Part shown: positions 1-8,697 of the stretch, one piece after another
Layout: each line of letters starts with the position of its first letter
Position numbering within the stretch: position 1 is the first letter of the stretch
Origin: Epiperipatus broadwayi
Taxonomy: Eukaryota > Onychophora > Udeonychophora > Euonychophora > Peripatidae
Direction of reading: 5' to 3'
Assembly (NCBI GenBank): GCA_028023455.1
Contig: JAQFVV010012394.1
Coordinates: forward strand, 29,528,010 to 29,592,009
Length of the DNA stretch: 64,000 bases
Notes under the pieces: generated by a model
The model's database searches: none
The model's input: only the letters and a program-made list of their open reading frames with translations
What the model was told of the DNA's origin: nothing
Program-made: the position numbers and the translations under genes

Positions 1-420
1 AAAGAAATTATTAGTTTCATCCATCTTGTTACTTTTATCCAGATGTAAATTCTTGAGTGTAAGTCATTAAATTTACATTTAAAAACTTTGCTGGACACAA
101 AAATCATTTGCAAAGCCTGACACTCAATAGTTTGAAAATGTCTGTACTTAATGTCTGCATCTACATCAAGTTGGGTTAGATCATAGGCTAGTAAATCAGT
201 ATCTAATGTTATCTCATAATTAATAATAATATAAATTACAAACACATAAAATTATAAAGAATAGTAAAACAAATTCAATGTTATTTTGTGTTTAGTCTAG
301 CACATTTTTTAAAAAAAATAGAATAATAAAAATAATGATAAATTCTCATGTGTAAATTTGGAGTGTAGAATGACTATTTTATCACATTTTCAATATTATG
401 GCTAAAGTATACTGAAAAAA
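1..420. other. AT-rich DNA, no gene seen
   Basis: No open frame, RNA gene or repeat with a recognisable boundary was found here. The block leads into the first family A sequence at about 424. Confidence 0.5.
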
Positions 421-423
421 ATT

Positions 424-1130
424 CTGAAGAAGTCTATAAGACAATCAAAACTGTCAGTTATATTAAAAGTATGTTATAATAAAAAATTGGATTAAGTAAA
501 TTACATAGTAGTATTACTACAGTATTTGTCTGAAGGTTTGTAATGATGGCATATTATTAGATGTGATATGTCAGACTATTTCTATCATCTATGAGTTAAT
601 GTTGAATGTACTGAAAATTTTAAACTTTATTTAAACTTTCCAAATACAAACAACTTTTTAGTAATAACACACAAATAGATAAAACAGGTTAGTAATTACA
701 CAATGTTTTGAGTAATATTATTCTCCACTCTTCTTCAGGTGTTGCTGGCCTATATGCACAGTGACAATATTTGCTTAGAAGTTGAACTCACACCTTTAGA
801 TTCTTGAATATCAAATTTAAGGCAAATGCTCTAACAACTGACTACTCAAAATGTGTAATTACTAACCTGTGTTGTCTATTTGTGTATTATTACTAACAAG
901 TTGTATTTGGAAAGTTTAAATAAAAGTTTAAAAATTTCAATACATTCAACATTAACTCATAGATGATGGAAATAGTCCAACATATCACATCTAATTGTAT
1001 TACCACAGTTTATTTATACAATTAGTTTTATTAGTAATAAATATTTTTTATATTAAAAATATTTTTTTCGAGTAATGGAGGTCTGAAGAAGTCTGGTAGA
1101 GAATTAAAACTATCAATTACTTTAAAAGTT
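424..1130. repeat. Family A palindromic repeat
   Basis: Arms 556-702 and 852-995 are imperfect inverted repeats of about 145 bp around a 150-bp spacer. Related outer sequences at 424-460 and 1084-1125 lie in the same orientation. Each outer sequence reads CTGAAGA followed by a short potential stem (AGTCT/AGAC in the first) and AAAACT(G/A)TC, which looks like an eroded hammerhead core. A second palindromic copy of the family lies at 40430-40710. No protein is encoded, so this is a non-autonomous foldback-type element. Confidence 0.6.
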
Positions 1131-1295
1131 TGAATATGATAGAACCCACAATGTCATCAATGTGGCATAGTAAGATTCAGACTATAAGCAGTATCTGATA
1201 CTACTCTTAGAAAGAATATTTGTTTATGTAAATATTTCAAATTTGATTTTCTTTATTATATAATGTGTATGCTAATTGCTTTTAACAAACTTTTC

Positions 1296-1361
1296 TGAAT
1301 ATCTTTATCCTCAAACTAGTTTCTAGCTTTGGCTGTCATCAGTGAGGCACTAAGATATTCA
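1296..1361 (-). ncRNA. Hammerhead ribozyme-like motif, type I (family B, best copy)
   Basis: Read on the minus strand, a 10-bp distal stem I (TGAATATCTT pairing with AAGATATTCA) is followed by a small internal loop and a 5-bp proximal stem (CCTCA/TGAGG). Next come the exact core CTGATGA (1336-1342 on the + strand), a 3-bp stem II (AGC/GCT, loop CAAA), GAAA (1320-1323), and the palindrome ACTAGT followed by T as cleavage nucleotide. All conserved core bases of the hammerhead family are present. The two-base-pair stem III with its palindromic loop is the form thought to work as a dimer in Penelope-like elements and retrozymes. The short stem II is the main weakness. Activity is inferred, not shown. 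Confidence 0.7.
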
Positions 1362-1506
1362 TCTATTAGATTTAAAAATACCACGTCAAACCCAAGCACT
1401 TAACCTATTAAGTAGAAAATCTGAAATTTTCAGACATCCATATGTCTTCAAATCCAGCTATCTAACTTAAATACCCATATGAGACTGAACTAAATTCAGA
1501 TACACC

Positions 1507-1646
1507 ATATATTAATAGCTTTTTTTTTTCATATGTCATAGCATCGGCCGGGACGCGAACCCACAACCGTCTGCAACCCACTACTTGTTTGCATGGCGGC
1601 TACGATACCTCTTGGCTAACAACACAAGACATATATATTAATAGCT
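1507..1646 (-). mobile_element. tRNA-derived SINE-like insertion with 14-bp target-site duplication
   Basis: The 14-bp sequence atatattaatagct is repeated exactly at 1507-1520 and 1633-1646. Between the copies, the minus strand carries a box A-like TAGCCAAGAGG and, about 45 bases on, a box B-like GGGTTCGCGTCCC, ending in a run of nine A (nine T on +). Box A, box B, an A tail and flanking duplications are the hallmarks of a short LINE-mobilised tRNA-related insertion. The body is only about 110 bp. The target is a family B unit. The T-arm pairs poorly, so it is not a functional tRNA. Confidence 0.75.
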
Positions 1647-1792
1647 TTAGTAATAGAAAATTGCCAAAGCCTCAAGAGCAAATCAATAATTGCAAGGAAA
1701 TCAAGTCATATATCATGTGACTTAATTTAATAAGCTTGTACTACATATGTTATATAATGAGCATGCTAGTAGCTCTTAACATACTTTTCTCA

Positions 1793-1850
1793 ATATCCCT
1801 ATCCTCAGATTAGTTTCTAGATCTAACCTCATCAGTGAGAATAGGGATAT
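1793..1850 (-). ncRNA. Hammerhead ribozyme-like motif (family B, second unit)
   Basis: Minus strand: a near-continuous 14- to 16-bp stem I (ATCCCTAT.CTCA against TGAGGATAGGGAT), CTGATGA, a weak stem II (TAG/CTA), GAAA, then CTAATC. Against the neighbouring copy, the G of ACTAGT is changed to A, which breaks the second pair of stem III. It lies in direct orientation to the copy at 1296-1361, one unit away. Confidence 0.55.
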
Positions 1851-1966
1851 TCAGAAAAGCTTTTTAACAGCTATTAGCATGATCATTATATAACATTTGT
1901 AGTACAAGCTTATTAAATCAAGTCACATGATATATGCCTGTATTTCTCTTGCCATTATTGATTTTC

Positions 1967-2995
1967 TTCATTGTAAACATTATTTATAATATGTATTAAA
2001 ATATTTGTTTAAAAATATAGTACTAAAATCACAAACATTGAAAAAAAATATTTTTATTTAACTGAATTCAGTTAATGGTTTTTTTATAATCAGTTATTAT
2101 AATGAAATAAAATTGCTTTTTGTTATTGTTGTCATTAGTTACAATAACATTTATAATATTTATCTTAAAATGTAAAAAAAAAAACCTGTCATTTGAAATG
2201 GTGACAAAAATTATTTAGAACAAGTGTGATGAAATACCACTAAGTTAGAAAGAAGGGGCATAAAATTTAAACCATGTGAACTAAATTAAAGCTAATTTGA
2301 TATTTGTAAAATATAGACATACTTAAGAAGGTATTAAGAAGGACATCTGTTCAAATTAAAATATGACATTAAGAAATTTGAAAATTGATAGTGTTATCAC
2401 ATATTGCAGGGTAATATTGCATTTGCATTGTGTTTAGTACATAGAAGAATATATTTGAAATATTTATTTATATTAAGCAATATTTAATAGTTGTTTTTGA
2501 GATAAAAATGAACAAATTACATTCTAAAAATAAAGCAGAAAGAATAACAATTCAGTTGCACAAATAAATATAGAATAAAGTATTTAAAATTAAAGAATTG
2601 TTATAGTAAATATATATTTTTGTTATAAAATAAGTTAATGTGAAATTTTAAAAACAAAGTTTGATAAATGATCTTTCTAAGATATATTGTTTTTCATCCA
2701 CTTCATCTTAATTAAGACAAAACATTTCAAATGTTTTAAGACTATAAAAAAGTGTGGAAAAAAAATTAAATAACAAGTCATGAATTTAAAATAATAAAAT
2801 GTTGTCAATTGTGTAGAGAAAAAAAAAAAACAATACTTAAAAAACAAAAGAAAAACAACAGAAAATACAATAATTGAAAGTAATAAACAATATAAATTGT
2901 ACATAAAAATTACTTGGATAATTCTATTAAAAACGAACACTAAAGAATAGAAGATTTTAATAAATAGCTTATAGAAATATTGGTAAAATTATGAT
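1967..2995. other. AT-rich DNA, no gene seen
   Basis: The only open frame (2677-2940, minus) is a low-complexity Phe/Tyr/Leu-rich string produced by A-rich DNA. Nothing else was recognised. Confidence 0.5.
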
Positions 2996-3155
2996 ATTAA
3001 ACCACTAAACATCACATGATTACCATCTCATGCTAGCACATAACTGTTAGTAAATAGGCAAAAACTCTCCATATAGTAGTGCCATCTTGTGCTAATCAGA
3101 GTAATCAATAGATGCCAGAAGGCTTGTGTATAAAATCCCTATCTAGTGCCTACTC

Positions 3156-3214
3156 ATCCAATATCCCCAGACTAGTTTCTGGCTTGTGGCCTTTGTTAAT
3201 GGGGAGCCTTGGAT
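3156..3214 (-). ncRNA. Decayed hammerhead-like motif (family C, left half)
   Basis: Minus strand: stem I pairs ATCCAA with TTGGAT and CCCCA with TGGGG. GGC/GCC of stem II and GAAACTAGTC are intact. The CTGATGA position reads ATTAACAA, so the catalytic core is destroyed while the scaffold survives. Confidence 0.45.
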
Positions 3215-3271
3215 CTGAGAGCACTGCACTTAGATCTTAGGATCTAATGCAACCCTCCAGCAATGCTCTCA

Positions 3272-3332
3272 GATACAAGGCTTCTCACTGATGAAGGCCA
3301 CAAGCCAGAAACTAGTCTAGGGATACTGGACT
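3272..3332 (+). ncRNA. Hammerhead ribozyme-like motif (family C, right half)
   Basis: CTGATGA is exact at 3288-3294, followed by GGC/GCC stem II with loop CACAA, GAAAC at 3308-3312 and the palindrome ACTAGT plus C. Stem I is poorer than in the left half: the distal pairing has two mismatches. The two halves of this palindrome thus keep complementary parts of one ancestral motif. Confidence 0.55.
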
Positions 3333-3610
3333 AGCCTTCTGACATCCATTTATTACTCTGGTTGGCACAAGATGGCACTACTATATGGAGAGTTTTTGCC
3401 TGTTTACTAAGATTATGATATACTTAAAACTTCTATTCCAACATATATTTTTAAAACATTAACAAAAACATCAAAAATAATCAATAATTCTAAGAAGCAC
3501 TTCGTTCTTAATGATTATTTGTTAGTTGGTTTAGGTCATAATCTTATATATGTGTTCACCATTTGTTCAGTATTTATTAATATTAAATTACTACTATTTG
3601 ATTAACAGGT

Positions 3611-3739
3611 GCCAAATTTCTTGGAATTTACATTTTTAACACCTGACAATTCAGAAAAACCCAATAATAAAATAGATGATGTCAAAACTTTGAGTGCTGT
3701 AAAATTGACACATCTAATGCAAATTGTTATAATTTAATA
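3611..3739 (+). other. Possible exon or chance reading frame
   Basis: An AG acceptor-like site after a pyrimidine-containing stretch (about 3590-3610) precedes a 42-codon open frame that begins VPNFLEFTFLTPDNSEK and ends at a TAA. A weak GTAAAA donor-like site lies inside. It is upstream of the synaptotagmin exon on the same strand, so it could be a linker exon. No family resemblance is recognised, and in AT-rich DNA this may be chance. Confidence 0.12.
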
Positions 3740-3759
3740 TTAATAAATATTGAACATTA

Positions 3760-3950
3760 AACATCACATTATCACCATTCTTTATGATTACACAAGCTGT
3801 TTACACAGAGGCAAAACTCTCCATACAATATCATCACTTAGTGCAAGCCAGAGTAATCAATGGATGCAACTATTTATACTCTAGCTTGCACTGAGTGGTG
3901 CTAGGATATGGAGAGTTTTAGACTCTATGTCAATATTGAACAAATGATAA
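3760..3950. repeat. Short family C foldback copy
   Basis: Arms around 3812-3870 and 3888-3930 share the family C words (aaaactctccata, gatggcac-like) in inverted orientation with a short loop. It lacks the hammerhead-like core. Confidence 0.5.
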
Positions 3951-4070
3951 AGACATGTAAAAGTTTGTGACCTAGGCAAACTGAAGAGTACAATTCAGTT
4001 TTCAGTTATCTTTATTCATATGTTTTAAATAAATAATTTTAAATATATTTAAGTGATGATACTTAATTAC

Positions 4071-7000
4071 TGGCTGCAGAAAGGAGTTTGCTATTAACTG
4101 AAAGGAGACCCTTTGATTCCTCTTGGAGGCCTTAAAGGAACTGAGCAGGGCAAATTCCTAATGTCCACTCCATATGTTGTTGGCATTGCAGGTATTATTA
4201 CTATGTGATTATTCATATAGTATACAAACATGGATGGGATGCTCACCAACATGCATTAGCCAGCATGGTGAGTTTATTGGCTCTTTACCTCTGAGTTTAA
4301 GATCAAGAAACACCATGGTCTTTCTTCTCAGTTGCCTGGTAAGGCAGAATAAATGTTTGTGTAAATGATAAATATTTTTCCAATACATATATACAACTAA
4401 GACAGACAGAAATAAATCATGGCCTTATTCCCAGGAGGCTGTAAAGTCACCAACCAAGGCAGCAGTTGGTGGCCAAAGGCAGAGGATGCTAAGAATCCCC
4501 TGATTGCAGACCCATGCTGCCATTTGATGATGACTTTTTATTTAGGTACTTACAACTGCAGATCACTTTCAAGTGAAAGAATATTGCAAGAATTAGAAGA
4601 ACTGTCTTATATTAAATGGGACATTATTGAACTTTGTGAAGTTAGAAGAAAAGGTGAAGAGACAATTGATTTAAAAAGTGGACATGTACTCTATTATAAA
4701 GGCACAAATATTGAAAATACAAGTGTAATAGGATTTATTATAAATAAAAAGTGGAAGAACATCATTGTGGAGATTGTTGGTATATCGGACAGAGTGGCAA
4801 GATTAGTTATACAACTTAATAGCAGATACCAAATGCATATAATTCAGGTTTATGCCCCAACAAGTTCTCATAGTGATGAAGTAATAGAAGATTTTTATAT
4901 GGATGTACAAAAGGCTTTTGATCAGAGTAAACGACATTTTAAAATTGTTGTGTTTAAAATTGTTGTGGGAGACTTTAATGCTACAATTGGTAAACAAATA
5001 AAAGATGAAAGTGATGTAGGTAATTTTGGTTATGGTAATATAAATGAGAGAGTACATAGACTTGTGGAGTTTGCAGAAAAAAAAACTTTATATTATGAAT
5101 TCTTTTTTTTTGAGAAAAATGTTAAAAGGAAATGAACATGGAAGCATCCAAATGAAGGTACAGCAGAATTGGATTATATTTTGACTAACAGAAAATACAT
5201 ATTTTAAGGTTGTAATGTTCTTAATAAATTTAACACAGGAAGTGATCATCGATTAGTAAGGTGTAAGTTATGTGTTAATGTAAAACTAGAGAGACAAAAA
5301 TTATTAAGAAAAACAATATTTACAGTTGATATTTCTAATCTTCAGAAACATTCTAATGAATTTAAATTAGAACTTACCAATCTGTTTCAAGTATTAGTTG
5401 ATTTTGAATATGATTCAGATTTGAATGAAATTAATATGAAAATAACTGGTACACTTTTAAAATCTGCAACAAAGATAGCTGGTTGAAAAAAGCAGCAATA
5501 GGCCAATGAAATTTCCATTGAGACTAGAGAATTTATGAAGAAAAGAAAAGAATATGAAGATGTACAAAAATGATGCATTAAAAAGGATTGAATATCTCGA
5601 ATTTTGTAAAATAGTGCAGAAAAGAGTTGAAAATGATATAAGAAAGTATAACTGTGAACTAGCAAGGAAAGCTGTAGAAGAAAAAAGTCTCAAAAATGTA
5701 AAACACATTTTGGTATTGGTAGGAAATTTATATGTGCAAGATGGAATTATTACTAAAAAGAGAGATGACATCATGAAATGGGTAGAAGACTTTTATCAAG
5801 AATTATATAGTAATAAAGAACACGTACTTCTTATATCTATTACATCTTCCGAATTGCCCAGAATTTTAAATGAAGAAGTGAGACATGCAATTAAATGTAT
5901 GAAGAAAGGAAAGGCTCCAGATAATGATGGAATTATAATTGATATATTAAAAGAAGCAGGTAAAGAAATAGAATTTTTTTTAGCAAAGTTATATACCGAA
6001 TATCTAAATGATAAAGATGTACCAGATGATCGGAAGAATGCAGTAATAATAATATTAATATTTAAAAAAGATGATAAAGAAGATATTAGAAATTACAGAC
6101 CTATCAGCCTTTTATCAGTTTTATACAAAGTTTTTACCAAGATAATTACAACTTAACTACAGAGAACATTGAATTTCCACCAATCAAGAGAACAAGCTGG
6201 ATTTAAAAGTGGTTTTAGTACAGTAGATCATATCCAGGTACTGAGGGAAGTTATAGAATGGACAAATGAATATGAATTACATTGGGTTTTGGATTTGTAG
6301 ATTATGAAAAGGCATTTGATTCTATAAACATTTCTTCAGTAGTTAAAGTATTGGATCATCAAGGTATAGATCCAGGATATTGTCATATTTTAAAGAATAT
6401 TTATAAAAATGCAACAACAACAATTAGATTACATAATGGTACTAGGAAAATCAACATTGAGAAGGGTGTAAGACAAGGTGACTCCATATTTCCAAAACTT
6501 TTTACAGCAGTGCTGCAAGAAGTATTTTGTGGATTAAAATGGGAAATTAAAGGAGTGAAAGTAAATGGAGATTATTTAAGTCATTTAGATTTTGTAGATG
6601 ATGTAGTTGTTTTTGCAAATAATGCTTCAGAGCTGCAGGGAATGTTGCAGGAGTTATCAGATGAAAATAGGAAAGTAGGACTAAAGATAAATGTTAAAAA
6701 GACTAAAGTAATGTTTAATTGATTTGCTCAAAATGTGAAAATATAGCTTGATTATGATGAATTAGAAGAAGTTAACAGTTACAAATACCTTGGTCAGATT
6801 ATTAATACAGATGGAAACATAATAGAGGAAATTAATCATAAAATTAAACTTGGTTGGAGTGCTTTTGGTAGAAATAACTTGATACTAAAAGGAAATATGC
6901 CTATGTGCTTGAAAAGGAAAGTTTTTAACAAATGTATTTTATCAGTTCTTACTTATGACTTGGACACTTAATAGAAGAGCAATACAGAGACTTCAGACCA

Positions 7001-7352
7001 CTCAGAGAAGTATGGAGAGATGCATGTTGAGAGTAACAAGAACAGATTGAAAACACAATGTATGGGTAAGAGAACAAACAGGTATTACTGGCCTCATTGA
7101 AAAAATTAAAAGATTGAAATGGAGTTGGGCTAGACATATTGCTAGAAGAGATGTTAGTAGATGGACAATTAAAATCTTAAACTGGATTCCAAGAGATTGT
7201 AAAAGACTCAAAAAGAGACCACATGTGAGATGGATGGATGAAATAAGAAAGTGTGCAGAGGTGATGTGGAAAAGAGAAGCTAAAGATCAAAGAAGATGAA
7301 TTGAACTTGGAGAGAATTTCATCCTGCAGTGGATTGATAATGGTTGTTGATG
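4071..7352 (+). mobile_element. Full-length but decayed RTE-like LINE (copy 1)
   Basis: The 5' end (tggctgcagaaaggag) and 3' end (gtggattgataatggttg) match those of the minus-strand copy at 45361-48643, which fixes both boundaries. It is about 3.3 kb with an untranslated leader of about 350 bases, one endonuclease-reverse transcriptase frame, and a 3' end that runs into short GAT/GATG repeats, as RTE-type elements do. It lies in the same orientation as the synaptotagmin gene, immediately 5' of its exon. Confidence 0.85.
4419..7310 (+). pseudogene. APE-type endonuclease / reverse transcriptase of LINE copy 1 (broken)
   Basis: An N-terminal segment (4419-5135) shows the apurinic-endonuclease motifs TYNCRSLSSE, VYAPTSSHSD and GDFNATIG. 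GSDHRLVRCKL follows near 5240 after stops. Further segments carry reverse transcriptase signatures: [18 protein letters not shown] (5554-6156), GFVDYEKAFDSI and RQGDSIFPKLF (6282-6722), and the catalytic box as FVDD rather than FADD. The C-terminal part (to 7299) has the basic RWTIKILNWIPRDC region. Several in-frame stops, a short internal duplication (repeated KIVV near 4940-4970) and frameshifts make it non-functional. It would have nicked target DNA and copied its own RNA. Confidence 0.85.
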
Positions 7353-7577
7353 ATGGTGATGAATTAATTTCTACCTAATGCTATACTACTAATCATAAAT
7401 AAATAGAAAACCCATATAATAAGAAATTACTAGCTAAGAAACAAAATTCTTAAAAAATTCTCTTATAACATTTAGAGATCAAATTATAATAAGATTATGT
7501 TAATTTTTATTATTTTAATTTTAATATTATTGTCTTTATCAATAATAAAGTATTTATTCATGTCCTATATCTTTTAG

Positions 7578-7689
7578 GAACTGGGATACTTACAGCTGTC
7601 AATGAAGATTGACCCCAGAGCTAATCGCTTGACACTAACTATAATTAAAGCCAAACACCTTCCTAAACACATTGTTATGGGATCTCCAG
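7578..7689 (+). CDS. Synaptotagmin-family protein, penultimate exon (start of C2B)
   Basis: An internal exon bounded by a cttttag acceptor and a CCAG|GTAATA donor. It encodes 37 residues and one extra base: GYLQLSMKIDPRANRLTLTI followed by IKAKHLPKH, ending in GSP. The pattern of a hydrophobic beta strand, then ANRLTLTIIKAKHLPK, is the opening of a synaptotagmin C2B domain. The split codon (G + AT) is completed by the exon at 39346 and gives Asp of GSPDAYVKI, so frame, phase and domain continuity agree. Synaptotagmins sit on vesicle membranes and bind phospholipid and SNAREs through two C2 domains. The C2A domain and transmembrane segment must lie upstream of the window. The first loop Asp usually found after the LPK segment is missing (see the second exon). 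Confidence 0.85.
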
Positions 7690-7699
7690 GTAATAGAAA

Positions 7700-8145
7700 G
7701 TTTTAATACTTTTACGTAATCATTATCTTATAATTTTTGTCAAGTTGATATGATTTACATTGTTAAGATGTAATTACTTTGCTTTAAAATATAATTGTAT
7801 CCCAAATAGTGAGCTTAATTAGTTTCCTAAAATGTCTCATAACAAAATGTCTCATAAATCAAGAATCTTATACAAAGAGCAGCAATTATAATGCTATTAT
7901 ATGGAAAAGTATTTAATTCTTTTCCCCAGATTTAAAAATATAATAGTCATCAAAAATCTCATAGAAAAGCTTAAATTTGGGTAATAGTGACAATTAATAT
8001 ACAAACATTTTACTAAGCATATTATTAATTTAAAAATATTAATCTGTGGGTAAATATTATGTGTGAATGCATTTCAGTTGCAGTGATACATTTTTTAAAA
8101 ATTATAATTTTACATTACATGAGTACTATTTTAATTTACCATGAT
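7700..8145. other. Intron start, no feature seen
   Basis: AT-rich intron sequence after the donor site of the synaptotagmin exon. No ORF or repeat with clear limits. Confidence 0.5.
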
Positions 8146-8149
8146 GGAA

Positions 8150-8615
8150 AAGGTTAATATGAAGTTATATCATAAGGTCCTATATGAAATTGTATCATGA
8201 AGTTAATATAAAGTTATATCGTGAGGTTAATATGAAGTTTCATGAGGTTAATGTGAAGTTGTATCATAAAGTTAATATGAAGTTGTTTCATGAGGATAAT
8301 ATGTTGTATCATGAGGTTAATATGAAGTTGTTTCATGAGGTTAATATGAAGTTATTGCATGAAGTTTATATGAAATTGTATTATGACATTAATATGAAGT
8401 TGTATCATAAAGTTAATATGAAGTTGTTTCATGAGGATAATATGCTGTATCATGAGATTAATATTAAGTTGCTATCATGATCTTAATATGAAGTATCATG
8501 AGGTTAATATAACTTTATATCATGAGATTAATACATTGCATCATGAGGTTAATATAAGTTGTAAATATGTTGAATCATGAGATTAATATGAAGTTGTATC
8601 ATGATATATTGAATT
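8150..8615 (+). repeat. 24-bp minisatellite (gttaatatgaagttgtatcatgag-type)
   Basis: About 18 imperfect tandem units of 21-24 bases with the words ttaatatgaagtt and tatcatgag. The 24-base period keeps one frame open for 98 codons, which reads as repeats of MKLYHEVN. There is no start context or domain. The open frame follows from the repeat length and is not evidence of a gene. Confidence 0.85.
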
Positions 8616-8697
8616 AAAATGAATCATGTGCAAAAAAGTCAATTAACACAATGTATATTTAAAAATTTATTTTTCATGGACTTTGTTTTTTTATCCA

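Larger units (their letters stand above)
1255..1966 (-). repeat. Family B repeat, direct copies of a ~370-bp unit
   Basis: The start of a unit at 1255 (ttatataatg...) recurs in direct orientation at 1750. Without the SINE inserted between them the period is about 370 bp. Each start is followed by a hammerhead-like core on the minus strand (1296-1361 and 1793-1850). Segment 1840-1966 is an inverted copy of 1677-1817, so the element ends as a foldback. Related units lie at 22.26-23.82, 60.31-60.46 and 61.73-62.04 kb. No coding capacity was seen. It resembles a retrozyme or a solo pseudo-LTR of a Penelope-like element; the assignment is inference. Confidence 0.6.
2999..3420. repeat. Family C palindromic repeat
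   Basis: The sequence from about 3050 (tccatatagtagtgccatct) returns in inverted orientation ending near 3415, and the inner parts around 3160-3215 and 3272-3332 are also inverted copies. Each half carries a hammerhead-like core. Relatives: 3760-3950, 13080-13580, and short fragments near 19.49, 23.83 and 36.05 kb. Non-coding. Confidence 0.6.

Noticed and set aside
1535-1630. Functional tRNA gene on the minus strand
   Set aside because: T-stem has mismatches and acceptor stem does not pair; A tail and target duplication show a SINE-like insertion.
3611-3739. Confident synaptotagmin linker exon
   Set aside because: Kept only as a weak candidate: no donor consensus and no homology recognised.
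8184-8480. ORF of MKLYHEVN repeats as a repeat protein
   Set aside because: Explained by the 24-bp minisatellite within an intron; no start context or signal.
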